DNA from: Enterocloster bolteae
GTDB lineage: Bacteria > Bacillota > Clostridia > Lachnospirales > Lachnospiraceae
NCBI RefSeq assembly: GCF_002234575.2
Contig: NZ_CP022464.2
Location: forward strand, 5,146,001-5,210,000
Length of the DNA stretch: 64,000 nt
Direction: 5' to 3'
Positions 1 to 9,342 of this stretch are shown here, one piece after another. The notes below the pieces were generated by a model. It was not told the DNA's origin and did not search any database. It saw only the letters and a program-made list of their open reading frames with translations. The translations under genes were made by a program, and so were the position numbers. The stretch's first letter is position 1. Every line of letters starts with the position of its first letter.

Positions 1-480
1 ACACTACTCCCCGAAGCTTGTCCAGAAGGATACCTGGACAGGGCAGCCAGTCCGCCTGCCTGCAGCGTACAGGCATCATAGGAATTCCACCTCCTCCGGG
101 TTCTCCGGGGGCCGCCCTCATTGCGTGGTCCCCGGCCAAGGGGGCTGTGACTGGACGGAAGTATCATTGTCAGCTGTCCGGGATTATGGCGATTCAACCC
201 TGCTTATGATTGATTGGGAGTCGGGTGTGTGCCGCTCTTGCCTTAAGATGTAACACACATTCATGGACAGGACCATGTCCTGCAGGCAGTCATCGCGCAC
301 CCCTCACGTCGCTTTCGTTCCTCACGACCGGACAGCCAATGTAACGGATTGGCTGGATATGAAGTTGTCAATGTACGACGGACGGCTTACTCCCGTCCTT
401 TTATTCAGGCCTGTATGAATCATTTTTTCTTTTGTGGATTATCATATATCCGGTCTCCCACTTAAGGGATGGACCGGTTA
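1..480. other. Left edge, no recognisable gene
   Basis: I find no convincing coding region in the first 480 bases. The only structural feature I can support is a short GC stem (GGACGG / CCGTCC, about 380-398) followed by TTTTATT, which would act as a plus-strand terminator, possibly for something lying left of the window. Confidence 0.4.
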
Positions 481-518
481 TACCCCATTCTCTCCTTCCA
501 TTTCCATTCCGGGTTTTC

Positions 519-1190
519 AAAAAATACCCCTCTACTATTTAAAAGCCGAAAAACAGACCTACTGATAACCAACTTACTTACAAAAACTTGATTAACCTCC
601 CATAAACTCTTCTGCAGTCTTTCCCTTTAAAATGCCTGCCAAAAAATATCCCCCTACTTTTAGAGGTAAAAAAAGGGCCTCCTGATAACCAAACTTTTTC
701 TTAAATATATATAAACTTCTCTGAAACGCAGGTATTGAAGCAGCTCTTTTCTTCCTTCTTCAGATAACTTCGTTGGGTCAACCTCCCCTGTATTCATACA
801 TTCCCCTCTCATGAATAGGCAATTTCCATGGGAATGGACTTATGTTTTTCTTTACAATTGCATGGACGATCCAGTTCCTCATCCCTGTACCATTCCCTTC
901 TAAAAAAACATCCCCTACTACTAGTGGTAAAAAATAGGCCTTCTGATAACCAGATTTCTTCTTACGATTTTCTTAAGATACACAAGTTCGGTATACAACC
1001 AGGCTTGCAGATTACATTTCCAGAAAAGATTCCCCCGCGACTCATGGTAAAAAACAGCCCTTTGATAGCCAAGATTAATTGCAAAAACTTTTCAAACTAC
1101 CCTGAACACTCCCATCAATTTTCCCTTTCAAAATATCTGCCGAAAAATATCCCTCACTATTAGTCCAGTTTCAGACCCCTTTTGATAACC
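519..1190. repeat. Degenerate tandem array, about 120-bp unit
   Basis: At least five imperfect copies of a unit begin at about 519, 641, 901, 1021 and 1142. Each begins with an A-run then a TATCCCC(C/T)ACTA-like block, continues with GGTAAAAA and ends its first 50 bp in CTGATAACC or close variants. The tails of the first and fourth units (571-640 and 1071-1141) are also alike (CAAAAACTT, TTTCCCTTT, AAAATnnCTGCC), so the true period is about 120 bp. The copy expected near 770 is too diverged to recognise. No coding function is evident. Confidence 0.65.
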
Positions 1191-1445
1191 TCAAAAAGCC
1201 AATTTCGTTAAAAGTGCACATACAACTTTAGTTATTTTTACTCGGATTATCACGCCTCAAATGGTTTATATTCTTTCCCTCTGTACTAGATATTCCATTG
1301 GGTACTTCTTGGCAGGCCACCATGGGCCAGGGCATGGCCCACCGGATAGACAGACTCCACCCTTGGCGTGGCATGTATTTTTTTGTACGGGTACAGCATG
1401 TATTTGATTTTTTTCGCCTCGTTTTTCCTCTCCAAACAAACAAAA

Positions 1446-1471
1446 AGCCGCCACATAATATGACGGCTACC
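1446..1471 (-). terminator. Rho-independent terminator of the small hypothetical gene
   Basis: An imperfect inverted repeat (AGCCGCCA / TGACGGCT) just beyond the stop codon of the small gene at 1486-1770 is followed on the minus strand by CTTTTTGTTTGTTT. Confidence 0.65.
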
Positions 1472-1485
1472 CTCAAAACATACTA

Positions 1486-1770
1486 TCACATATCCCGAAT
1501 CATCTTCATCAATCGTATCCCATCCTTCACCCCTTCCTCATACAGATACAGCTGACACATCCCATTTCCATCCAGCATGTCATCAATACAATCCTCTATG
1601 GCATCCCTCTGCTCCTTGGTAATTTCCTTCATCCAATAGTCCATCCGTTCGTTCAGCTTGTGGTCTGCTTTCTTTTCTTCCTGTGTCTTTTCTGCCTGCC
1701 ATCGGCTTACCAGCCATTCTACCCTGGCTGCTATGACTTCCTCACATTGTTCCCTCGTAGTTTTCTTCAT
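1486..1770 (-). CDS. Small hypothetical protein, 94 aa
   Basis: I do not recognise this protein with certainty. It is short, highly charged and probably all-helical, starting MKKTTREQCEEV and ending with a motif of the form YEEGVKDGIRLMKMI. That tail recalls small uncharacterised clostridial proteins ending in an 'F-x-G-x-RLM' helix, but this is only a resemblance. The ATG at 1770 is preferred over an upstream start at 1866 because it has a strong AGGAGG-like site seven bases ahead. A terminator follows directly, so it is probably a monocistronic gene. It is isolated among repeats and remnants, suggesting accessory DNA. Confidence 0.6.
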   Translation of the reverse strand: MKKTTREQCEEVIAARVEWLVSRWQAEKTQEEKKADHKLNERMDYWMKEITKEQRDAIEDCIDDMLDGNGMCQLYLYEEGVKDGIRLMKMIRDM

Positions 1771-1872
1771 AGACACTCCTCCTTCCGCCAACACCATATC
1801 GAATATCCCGGCGGAAGTCCATATCCACATGTCATAAAGATTCTGCTCCAAATACGTCAGAACCACCTACAG

Positions 1873-2037
1873 GGTGCACCTATAAATGCGCTATTTTCCT
1901 TGTATTTGCGTGGTCTCCAGCCAAAACCGACCACCTAACAGGTGACCAAGGCTCCAAACAGGTGCACCTCCATGGAAGAAGAAAAACGCCCGCATTGCGG
2001 GCGATTGTGGCCGGGAGGGGCGCCTTTAGGTGCACCT
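1873..2037. repeat. Three copies of palindrome AGGTGCACCT
   Basis: The perfect palindrome AGGTGCACCT occurs at 1960-1969 and 2028-2037, with an eight-base core (GGTGCACC) at 1873-1880. All lie upstream (minus-strand sense) of the small gene starting at 1770. They could be operator sites for a dimeric regulator, but no regulator gene is adjacent. Confidence 0.4.
1987..2003 (-). terminator. Terminator-like hairpin
   Basis: CGCCCGC-ATT-GCGGGCG is a perfect seven-base-pair stem followed on the minus strand by TTTTTCTTCTTCC. It would end minus-strand transcription coming from the decayed gene region at 2458-2890. Confidence 0.65.
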
Positions 2038-2457
2038 CCCTTTAACCTGCACACAAATCGAACGGGGAATACGGTTTGATTCATGGCGACGAATATGACG
2101 TTGAGATATCAATTTTTCTTATCCAAAAGGGGCTTTCTTATATTGGGCCAAATTAGCCAGTTTTTCTGTGGTATGCCCATCTATCCCATTCTTCTCCTTA
2201 AAAGCCAGCACGGCGGCTTACGGTGCGTTACAAGGGCTAATTCAAGTTGCTTTAGCTAAGTTAATTTTCACTTTACCCTAATCTCTAAAACACCCTTATG
2301 TCAAGCCCATGACCAAAAACATCATACTGCAACAAAAGCCAATGCACTATTGTTACAGTATGATTACTCATAAACTTTCAAGAAAGCATTGTAATGTATC
2401 TTATGGATAGCTAGATCTTGATGTCACTCCACTTGCTTTGAAAACAAGAACTTACTT

Positions 2458-2890
2458 CTAATTGCGGTTCCCACTATATTTTACAGTTTCTTCCGCAACC
2501 ATACTCAATTCAGGTATCTGTGTTGGGTATGTATATTTCTTTTTCAGACGTTCATAGAGCACTGTGCCTACGGACTCCATTACTTGTTTCATCATGTCCG
2601 AATCGGAGAACATACGCACAAAAAAATCATCGTTCTGCTCATAGCGTGTGCTGCCATCTCCGGAAAATCTTTTTCAAGTCATATACAACGTTCGGGTTCG
2701 TTTCTTCCTCCAAAATTGTTTCTTCATAATACGGTTCAAAGATTTGATGACTCAGATATTAGCAAAGTTGTCCCTCTCACATTTGGCCAGATTCATCATA
2801 TCATCAAAGATCTGTCCAACTCCCCATTCTTCTTTTAAAAAGCTCACACTGTGGCTTATAATGCGTTATAAGGCCTAAATTAAATGTTGA
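2458..2890 (-). pseudogene. Decayed gene, resembles C-terminal part of a type I restriction R subunit
   Basis: No intact reading frame remains, but two adjacent minus-strand frames read like real protein. One contains FEPYYEETILEEETNPN followed by VVYDLKKIF (about 2655-2750). The other (2458-2673, about 71 codons) contains FFVRMFSDSDMMKQVMESVG and ends in a TAG. The 'E-E-E-T-(D/N)-P-N-x-x-YDLK' pattern is typical, as I know the family, of HsdR-type C-terminal regions. At least one frameshift and in-frame stops separate the pieces. That this is a broken gene is fairly secure; the HsdR assignment is a guess from motif memory. The stretch 2891-3144 holds no gene I can support. Confidence 0.45.
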
Positions 2891-3144
2891 AGAAATATAA
2901 ACCTGTGCCGCCCTGCGTATTTACATCGACCGGCACTATCATCACTCAATCAAACACTTCAGCCAATCTACGCACAAATTCACATGTCCATCCTCAGTGT
3001 AATTAGCCATCTGTTTCTTACTCGGTTTCATTCTAGCAGTAGATATCTTTACAACAGCGGTATTTCTGTTTTCTAAACATCTTGCTAAATTAGCGGCCCC
3101 CCTCTGCATGGCTCTTTTTACACCGTTTATTGTCTCCCTCCCTA

Positions 3145-3930
3145 TTAAATCCTGTATTTCTCTCCAGGCGCCAGAACAACCACCCGCCCAGGATTTACAA
3201 TACGGCTGCACAGTACATCCGGATTCCCATTGAACTCATTCCATTCCGGCGCATCCACGCTCCCCCAGTGCCATAAAATCAATGGGGTGTCCGGGTATGC
3301 CTTGGCAAATTTTTCTGCTCCATCCAGCCCTATATGCCACCTGCTGTCTGAAAAATCAAATAAAACAGCATTCGGTTTTGGCATCTTAAGCTGTGTCTCC
3401 AACAACCTGCTGTCTCCAACCGCCCATATGCTTCCATCCGGCGTATCTAGCCAGAACCCACAGAAATCTCTTGCGTGAAAGTCCCTTGTGTGATGTTTGG
3501 GGGATTCATTCTGCCATGCATGGTCTGCAGGCGTCAAAGTAACCTTGATTGATCCAATGGTAAAATAGTCCCCAATCTTGTGGCCATGTCCATTTATATG
3601 CAGTTCTTTTGCCAAAAGTGTATTTACATATTCTGTTGTATGAAACGCCCCTGTCTTGCCTGCAAGCCTGCTGCAGGTCTGTTTTCCATAGTGGTCGTTA
3701 TCGCAATGTGTCAGAAGGATTCCATCTACTGCCGGTACTTCATCCTCTGTAATAGGCATCTCAATCAATAACGGCATATCAAAGCCACTTAGTACAGGAT
3801 CCACCATTACGGTTGTACCTCTGCTATTAATCAGTGCACCCGCATTACCTAACCATCTGATTTCTGTCCCTTCAATCTTGGCAAATGCCTCTTTTCCAAA
3901 ATGCTGCGTTTTCGGTGCTGTTGCCTGCAT
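3145..3930 (-). CDS. MBL-fold metal-dependent hydrolase, UlaG-like
   Basis: Metallo-beta-lactamase fold protein of 261 aa, probably cytoplasmic. The metal site motif reads THCDNDHYGK (an H-x-x-x-DH pattern), with later VTLTPADHAWQ and AVGDSRLLE segments as in UlaG-like lactonase/hydrolase proteins. The ATG at 3930 is chosen because GGGAGG lies six bases upstream and because the start then aligns with the paralogue at 30176-30988. An in-frame start 21 codons upstream lacks such support. The two paralogues share many blocks (for example FGKEAF near the N-terminus and the NPGRV segment near the C-terminus). It is last in the region-2 operon after the other MBL gene. Hydrolysis of a lactone or ester intermediate is an inference; the substrate is unknown. 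Confidence 0.8.
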   Translation of the reverse strand: MQATAPKTQHFGKEAFAKIEGTEIRWLGNAGALINSRGTTVMVDPVLSGFDMPLLIEMPITEDEVPAVDGILLTHCDNDHYGKQTCSRLAGKTGAFHTTEYVNTLLAKELHINGHGHKIGDYFTIGSIKVTLTPADHAWQNESPKHHTRDFHARDFCGFWLDTPDGSIWAVGDSRLLETQLKMPKPNAVLFDFSDSRWHIGLDGAEKFAKAYPDTPLILWHWGSVDAPEWNEFNGNPDVLCSRIVNPGRVVVLAPGEKYRI

Positions 3931-4035
3931 AGTCTGCCTCCCATCATTCACTCCAGAAATTTCCCTGCTTTTCATCATGGTCTTCCCTGCCAAAATAATC
4001 CGCTCTATTTCTTATAGATTGGCTTTATGCCCACA

Positions 4036-4878
4036 TCATACATACCATTCCGGCGATTTCTTATACGTCTGATAACCTGCCATGTCATGGCTGAAAAAAA
4101 CAGTCCCCTTTTCCCGTTCTGCCAGTTTTCTGCATGTTTCAATGCTACCGCCAAACTCCTCCGGCCTGGCGCACATCCCCGGAAGCACGGCAGGAGGTCC
4201 ATAGTTTATGGCATTATAAACTGCATCCGATGGAAAAACCGCGGTTCCAAAGGTTTCCGTACGTACCACCATGCCCATGGTTCCCGGCGTATGTCCCGGA
4301 AGATGGAGCAGTTCCAAATCATCCGCCAGTTTTACGTCACCTCTTACCAGGTCAAATGCAATTCCATCCAGACCATTGAATTCATGACGGACATAACCAT
4401 CATGGCGATACCTGATTTCCTGACAGTCATAAATATTGGAAAGAGTAAATCCGTGACGTGCTTCCTCCTCCTGTATGACCACATGTTTTCCGGCCTTTGT
4501 CCCACAAAATAAACGCAGGTTGCCGGCATGGTCAAAATGCATATGAGAAAGGATAAGTATGTCAATATCATATGGGCAGAGTCCCAGTTCTCCCAGCCGG
4601 TCCTCCAACCGGTGAAACCTCTTCACCGGGTATTCCTCCAGAAGATTTTTGGGCCAGCGAGCTTCATATCCGTCATCGATTCCCGTATCATACAGCACAT
4701 TACCAAGAACCGGATGCTGCACCAGGACACAGTAGCAGGGGATAGGCCAGACAATTCGCCTGACCCCATCCTTCTTCTTTTCCTGTTCGGTAAGGGTCAA
4801 ATGCTCCGCTTTATATGCGTCAAAGTCCCCGAGATCCAAAAGCGTGAATCTTGTCTTTTCCATCTTTTGCTTTGCCAT
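4036..4878 (-). CDS. MBL-fold hydrolase, N-acyl-homoserine-lactonase-like
   Basis: 280-aa metallo-beta-lactamase protein with the classical HMHFDHAGN (HxHxDH) metal-binding motif, a later LPGHTPGTMG segment with the third-ligand histidine, and a FSHD segment near the C-terminus, the layout of AttM/AhlD-type lactonases. These families open lactone rings; in this catabolic neighbourhood a lactone or thioester intermediate is a plausible substrate, but that is inference. The start codon lies only eight bases from the left end of an IS110 copy, which has removed the Shine-Dalgarno sequence and cut the gene off from its operon. Expression is therefore probably reduced unless the IS supplies signals. 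Confidence 0.8.
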   Translation of the reverse strand: MAKQKMEKTRFTLLDLGDFDAYKAEHLTLTEQEKKKDGVRRIVWPIPCYCVLVQHPVLGNVLYDTGIDDGYEARWPKNLLEEYPVKRFHRLEDRLGELGLCPYDIDILILSHMHFDHAGNLRLFCGTKAGKHVVIQEEEARHGFTLSNIYDCQEIRYRHDGYVRHEFNGLDGIAFDLVRGDVKLADDLELLHLPGHTPGTMGMVVRTETFGTAVFPSDAVYNAINYGPPAVLPGMCARPEEFGGSIETCRKLAEREKGTVFFSHDMAGYQTYKKSPEWYV

Positions 4879-4886
4879 ATATATTC

Positions 4887-5153
4887 TTGTATGATGTTGT
4901 TAGAAGCAAACACAACATACTTCCTTTCTTTTTCTGTTTCGTGGTTTAATACATTCAGATACTGTGACTTTTGATGTTTTTTTGTAGCCTCGACTACTCG
5001 ACAGGAGTGTATTGCCATCTCTTTTATCTGAATTGTTTATTAGCTGGATGTTGCCGGAGCGTTTGCTCTGAGTACTTATTTCAATCAAGTCTACGATGAT
5101 AACTGCTGGTGGATATCACGGTATCAGACTTTATGAAAGGGAGGTACAACCTC
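4887..5153 (+). ncRNA. Candidate bridge-RNA region of IS110 left end
   Basis: About 267 non-coding bases precede the transposase start. In IS110 elements such as IS621 the long left end is transcribed into a bridge RNA with target and donor guide loops (established knowledge). Here AGGAG (5003-5007) and TTGCCAT (5012-5018) lie close together. The observed target reads, on the plus strand, TTTGCCAT, then eight variable bases, then CTCCT. The RNA structure was not computed. The same region exists in copy 2 at 9343-9609. Confidence 0.4.
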
Positions 5154-6320
5154 ATGATTTACGTAGGCATTGATATTGCCAAACTCAACCATTTCGCCGC
5201 CGCGATTTCTTCCGACGGCGAAATACTCATCGAGCCGTTCAAATTTTCTAATAACTATGATGGCTTCTATCTACTGCTTTCTCATCTGGCACCACTTGAC
5301 CAGAACAGTATCATCATAGGTCTTGAATCAACGGCACACTACGGTGACAACCTTGTTCGTTTTCTCATCAGCAAGGGCTTTAAAGTGTGTGTTCTCAACC
5401 CTATCCAGACTTCGTTCATGCGTAAAAATAATGTACGCAAAACGAAGACTGATAAAGTCGACACGTTTGTGATTGCTAAAACCCTTATGATGCAGGATTC
5501 CCTTCGGTTTATGGCCTTAGAGGATCTGGATTACATTGAGCTCAAAGAGCTCGGTAGATTCCGCCAGAAACTTGTGAAGCAGCGTACACGCTTAAAAATT
5601 CAGCTGACTTCCTATGTAGACCAGGCATTCCCGGAACTACAATACTTCTTTAAGTCTGGCTTGCATCAAAACTCTGTCTATGCCGTCCTTAAGGAGGCTC
5701 CGACACCCAACGCTATTGCTTCTATGCATTTGACCCATCTTGCTCACACCCTCGAAGTTGCTTCCCACGGCCATTTCGGTAAGGATAAAGCCAGAGAATT
5801 AAGAGTTCTCGCACAGAAGTCTGTCGGTGTCAATGACAGTTCTCTATCTATTCAAATAACTCATACCATTGAACAGATCGAGTTACTGGATAGCCAACTT
5901 TTTTCTACAGAGCTTGAAATGGCAAATCTTGTCACCTGCCTGCACTCTGTAATTATGACCATTCCCGGAATTGGTGTCGTGAATGGCGGAATGATTCTTG
6001 GTGAGATTGGTGATATACACCGATTCTCTAATCCAAAGAAACTGCTTGCATTTGCTGGACTGGATCCGACCGTTTATCAGTCTGGAAACTTCCAGGCTCA
6101 CAGAACCAGGATGTCCAAAAGAGGATCTAAAGTGCTACGCTATGCCCTCATGAATGCAGCTCACAATGTCGTAAAAAACAATGCTACTTTCAAAGCTTAT
6201 TATGATGCCAAGAGAGCGGAAGGCCGGACTCATTACAATGCCCTTGGGCACTGTGCTGGCAAACTTGTCAGAGTCATCTGGAAGATGCTCACTGACGAAG
6301 TAGCATTCAACCTCGAATAA
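5154..6320 (+). CDS. IS110-family transposase (DEDD), copy 1
   Basis: 388-aa transposase with the N-terminal RuvC-like domain typical of IS110 (YVGIDIAK near the start; later GLESTAHYG and KTDKVD) and the C-terminal Transposase_20 domain ([17 protein letters not shown], then AFAGLDP and [11 protein letters not shown]). The ATG at 5154 follows a strong GGGAGG site; an upstream GTG at 5109 is in frame but lacks one. It catalyses excision and insertion of the element, guided in characterised relatives by a bridge RNA. The sequence is intact and identical to copy 2, indicating recent movement and probable activity. Confidence 0.93.
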   Translation: MIYVGIDIAKLNHFAAAISSDGEILIEPFKFSNNYDGFYLLLSHLAPLDQNSIIIGLESTAHYGDNLVRFLISKGFKVCVLNPIQTSFMRKNNVRKTKTDKVDTFVIAKTLMMQDSLRFMALEDLDYIELKELGRFRQKLVKQRTRLKIQLTSYVDQAFPELQYFFKSGLHQNSVYAVLKEAPTPNAIASMHLTHLAHTLEVASHGHFGKDKARELRVLAQKSVGVNDSSLSIQITHTIEQIELLDSQLFSTELEMANLVTCLHSVIMTIPGIGVVNGGMILGEIGDIHRFSNPKKLLAFAGLDPTVYQSGNFQAHRTRMSKRGSKVLRYALMNAAHNVVKNNATFKAYYDAKRAEGRTHYNALGHCAGKLVRVIWKMLTDEVAFNLE

Positions 6321-6457
6321 GAGGTCTGTATACCATAATCGATAGATTTTGAAAAAGGGCTTTTAGGGAGCTTTGTTAAAGTTACCCTTCTTTCTGCGAA
6401 ACACGGAATTGAAATTTCCACCTAATTTATACTTGACTTTTCATAGCTGGTCTCCTG

Positions 6458-8368
6458 TCAGATTGTCGTTCCCAGCACTGCGCCGCGGTAGATTGCTTCC
6501 ACCGCATTCCCGGCTTTCGCGGCATCGCCTACGGTTACCACTTCAGCATCCATCCCCTCCAACTCTTCTGCCAGCGTATGTTCCGGCCTGGTGCCAAACG
6601 CCAGGATAATACTGTCAAACCCTCTCAGACCAATGATTTCTCCATCCTTCTCATAGTCCACACCATCCGGATACACAGTTTTAACGGTAGCTGAAGTGAT
6701 TAACCCCACATGGTTGGACGCCAGCCTCTCAAGAAGCAGCTTCTGCGTAGCCGGATGGTCATCTACAGCGATTCCGTTCCTCATTTCAACCACAGTAACC
6801 TCATAGCCATGCTCCGCCATGAAATCCGCTGTCTCCGCCCCTTGAAGGCCACCGCCAAGTATCAGAGACTTGTTACCGGGTGCAATTCGTCCAAGCAGGA
6901 TTTCACGGTTCGCAATGTAGCCGGATTCCCTTAATCCCGGTATTCCCGGAACCAGCGGATTGCCGCCGGTGGCAACGACTACAACATCCGGATTGCAGGA
7001 CTCAATTAACTCCCGGTCTGCTTTTGTATTGTAATGCATATGAACTCCATATTTTTTACACATGTTGCTGTAATAAACACAGGCTCTCGCCAGCATCTGC
7101 TTATGGGGCGGGATGGCGGCTATCCGAAACTGTCCCCCCGGATATGTACCCTGCTCAAAAAGTTCAACCGCATGTCCCCGCGCCGCTGCCGTCCATGCCG
7201 CTTCCATGCCGGCAATGCCGGCTCCTACTACTACCACTTTCTTCTTTGTTTCCGCGGGCTTTATCTTAAGTACCGTTTCCCTCATGGAGAACGGATTCAC
7301 CATACAGCCCCTGAATTGGCCGCCATGCCCATAGCTTCCATAACAACGCTGCAGACAGCCTACACATGGACAGATTTCCTCCTCTTTCCCCTGGGCCGCT
7401 TTATTGACAAACTCCGGGTCTGCAAACAGGGCTCTTCCCAGTGTAATGAATTCCACATCTCCCTTTCTTAAAAGGCTCTCCGCATATTCCGGTTCATTGA
7501 TCCTGCCCGCCACAGCTACCGGAATACTTACCACCCTCCTGATTTCTTCCGCAGGGTCTGTGTTGTATCCAGTCTTCACGGCAGCCGGGGCGATTCCATA
7601 ACCCACGCCGTTCATGCCGCCTGAAACATCGAGCAGGTCCGCGCCTGCCTCTTCCATCAGCATCGCCAATGCCGCCGAATCCCTTCCCAGATTACCGTCT
7701 GATACCATATCATCGCCGTTTAAGCGTACACTGACCGGATAATCCTCACCACATACTTTCTTAATCCCCTCAATGATCATGACTGGCACTTTTGCACGGC
7801 CTGTAATCCCACCGCCAAATTCATCGGTCCTGCGGTTGGCGCTTGGAGAGACAAAATCATTCAGCAGATAGCCATGGGAGCAATGGACCTCTACCATATC
7901 GAAACCGGCCTTCTTTGCCCTTACAGCTGCCGCAATAAATGCGTGAATTAAATCATGAACGTCCTGGGTCGTCATTTCATAGGGAGTCACCCTGTCGGTC
8001 TGCTTCATAATGGCGGACGGAGCCATCACCCTTACCATGGAACGTCTGCCGCCGTGCTGAAGCTGCAGACAGATTTTCGCTCCATGAGCATGAACTGCAT
8101 CAACCAGTTTTTTCAGGCCCGGAATTTTATCATCATCCGTTATGGATATCTGATGATCCGAGGATCTTCCGTCCTCTGTTACAAAACAGTACTCTGTGAT
8201 AATCATCCCCACACCGCCGTTTGCACGAGCGGTAAGATAGGCAATCAGCGGGTCTGAAACCGTTCCGTCCGGATTGCCCAGGGCCGCGGACATGGGCGCC
8301 ATAATTGCGCGGTTTTTAAGTTCTAAGGAACCGATTTTCCCCGGTGATAAAAGTTTCTTGTACTTCAT
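6458..8368 (-). CDS. 2-enoate / 2,4-dienoyl-CoA reductase-like flavoenzyme
   Basis: 636-aa member of the old-yellow-enzyme/FadH family that includes BaiCD and BaiH. The N-terminal half is an FMN-binding TIM barrel (SPGKIGSLELKNR, LQLQHGGR, HCSHGYLLNDFVSPS, then DEFGG). A Cys cluster (CPCVGCLQRC and a fourth Cys in FRGCMVNP) would bind a 4Fe-4S centre. The C-terminal half has two dinucleotide folds (VVGAGIAGMEAAW for FAD; LILGGGLQGAETADF for NAD(P)H). It likely reduces an activated C=C bond. The ATG at 8368 has a GGAAGGAAG site; an upstream GTG does not. It is 30 bases downstream of the hydratase gene, in the sigma-54 operon. The substrate is unknown. Confidence 0.88.
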   Translation of the reverse strand: MKYKKLLSPGKIGSLELKNRAIMAPMSAALGNPDGTVSDPLIAYLTARANGGVGMIITEYCFVTEDGRSSDHQISITDDDKIPGLKKLVDAVHAHGAKICLQLQHGGRRSMVRVMAPSAIMKQTDRVTPYEMTTQDVHDLIHAFIAAAVRAKKAGFDMVEVHCSHGYLLNDFVSPSANRRTDEFGGGITGRAKVPVMIIEGIKKVCGEDYPVSVRLNGDDMVSDGNLGRDSAALAMLMEEAGADLLDVSGGMNGVGYGIAPAAVKTGYNTDPAEEIRRVVSIPVAVAGRINEPEYAESLLRKGDVEFITLGRALFADPEFVNKAAQGKEEEICPCVGCLQRCYGSYGHGGQFRGCMVNPFSMRETVLKIKPAETKKKVVVVGAGIAGMEAAWTAAARGHAVELFEQGTYPGGQFRIAAIPPHKQMLARACVYYSNMCKKYGVHMHYNTKADRELIESCNPDVVVVATGGNPLVPGIPGLRESGYIANREILLGRIAPGNKSLILGGGLQGAETADFMAEHGYEVTVVEMRNGIAVDDHPATQKLLLERLASNHVGLITSATVKTVYPDGVDYEKDGEIIGLRGFDSIILAFGTRPEHTLAEELEGMDAEVVTVGDAAKAGNAVEAIYRGAVLGTTI

Positions 8369-8398
8369 ATTCTTTACTTCCTTCCGCACATTCTATGA

Positions 8399-9334
8399 TT
8401 ACTTATACTCAAGCAGACAGTTGTCTACGATTGCTTTTCCTGTTTCCTTATTAAGCATCCTGTATATCAGTTTCCCCTCCTCAATCTTCCACGCCTGGAA
8501 CTTTACATAAGTATCCGGGAATGTCACGCTTCTTAACTGTGTGGCAACATGGGTGACGCGTTCCGGCTGATAGGGGATAACCGCCTGGATTGCCAGCCTT
8601 GCTGCAAAACCGGCAGAGCATAGACCAGGCATAAAGGCCCCCTTATATCCGTAACCTTTTCCAACCTCCGGGTCAATGTGGGTGGTGTAGGTATCGCCGG
8701 TCAGGCGGTATAAAGCGGCAAGGTTGTCTGCAATGTGATCATCACATTCAAAATCAGGCTCCCTGCCCGGATAATTCATCTTATTGGAAACGTATTTTGG
8801 TCTTCCATTATTACCAAATGCAGCGATATAGTGCTGGCTTCTCAATGTACAGACCGGATTGCCCGCAATATCGTACATCTCCATCTTACACTGGTTCACA
8901 ACACCTTTCTCGCCCCAGTCAAATACCTCCTCTACGCTGTCTTCCGTCAGGATTTTTCCACACAGGGGGTCAATGGGCCTGTGCATGATGAAATCCACAC
9001 CCATATGAAGCCGGTTAGGGATATAACCATCCAGAGCTTCAATAATCAAATCTCCGGGAATCTCATTAGGAGCGTAAGGTACCCTCCGCTGTGGCTGCAT
9101 GGTGATTGCATTCAGATAGGCCGTCAGGACAAAGGATGGCAGTGCTTTAAATCCATCCGGGCAGCCTTCCCACACATACGCCAAGTCATCTTTTGTACAT
9201 CCTACCCCCAGCGCATAAAGGATTACGTCCCTCCACGTATACTCAAAATATCTCGGTCCCATTCCCTTTCCTATGATGGAATCAAAATCCGGGGTTTTAC
9301 GGGTATGCCAGTCAACTTTTTCAATATTTGCCAT
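8399..9334 (-). CDS. Enoyl-CoA hydratase-2 / MaoC-like protein
   Basis: 311-aa double-hotdog protein. The C-terminal half carries the hydratase-2 signature in the form YRLTGDTYTTHIDPE followed by GAFMPGLCSAGFAAR; the Asp and His of the catalytic dyad are present. The N-terminal half resembles the substrate-binding hotdog of hydratase 2 (LYALGVG; LPSFVL). It should add water to, or remove it from, an enoyl-CoA or related thioester, fitting the nearby CoA-transferases and dehydrogenases. The start codon is eight bases from IS110 copy 2, which has displaced its ribosome binding site, as with the gene at 4036-4878. Confidence 0.82.
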   Translation of the reverse strand: MANIEKVDWHTRKTPDFDSIIGKGMGPRYFEYTWRDVILYALGVGCTKDDLAYVWEGCPDGFKALPSFVLTAYLNAITMQPQRRVPYAPNEIPGDLIIEALDGYIPNRLHMGVDFIMHRPIDPLCGKILTEDSVEEVFDWGEKGVVNQCKMEMYDIAGNPVCTLRSQHYIAAFGNNGRPKYVSNKMNYPGREPDFECDDHIADNLAALYRLTGDTYTTHIDPEVGKGYGYKGAFMPGLCSAGFAARLAIQAVIPYQPERVTHVATQLRSVTFPDTYVKFQAWKIEEGKLIYRMLNKETGKAIVDNCLLEYK

Positions 9335-9342
9335 AATTATAT

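Larger units (their letters stand above)
4887..6456 (+). mobile_element. IS110-family insertion sequence, copy 1
   Basis: A 1570-bp segment that I read as identical to 9343-10912 (offset 4456). Identity starts at TTGTATGATG and ends at GGTCTCCT; flanks differ outside. No terminal inverted repeats or target duplications are evident, as is usual for IS110. Joining the outer flanks on the minus strand rebuilds TGACAGGAG-GAATATATATGGC, a canonical ribosome binding site and start codon, so the terminal CTCCT may belong to the target rather than the element. It sits antisense to the operon, between the flavoenzyme stop (6458) and the hydrolase start (4878). Confidence 0.9.

Noticed and set aside
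828..1163. Plus-strand 111-codon frame in the repeat array
   Set aside because: It simply runs through repeat units and is not preserved between them; no ribosome binding site.
519..1190. CRISPR array
   Set aside because: Units are long, poorly conserved and lack fixed-length unique spacers; no cas genes nearby.
2186..2886. Two similar 65-bp stretches (about 2186-2250 and 2822-2886)
   Set aside because: About three-quarters identical and possibly remnants of duplicated coding sequence, but too decayed to annotate as a feature.
2942..3211. 89-codon minus-strand frame overlapping the end of the first MBL gene
   Set aside because: Overlaps a supported gene in another frame and has no convincing ribosome binding site or family resemblance.
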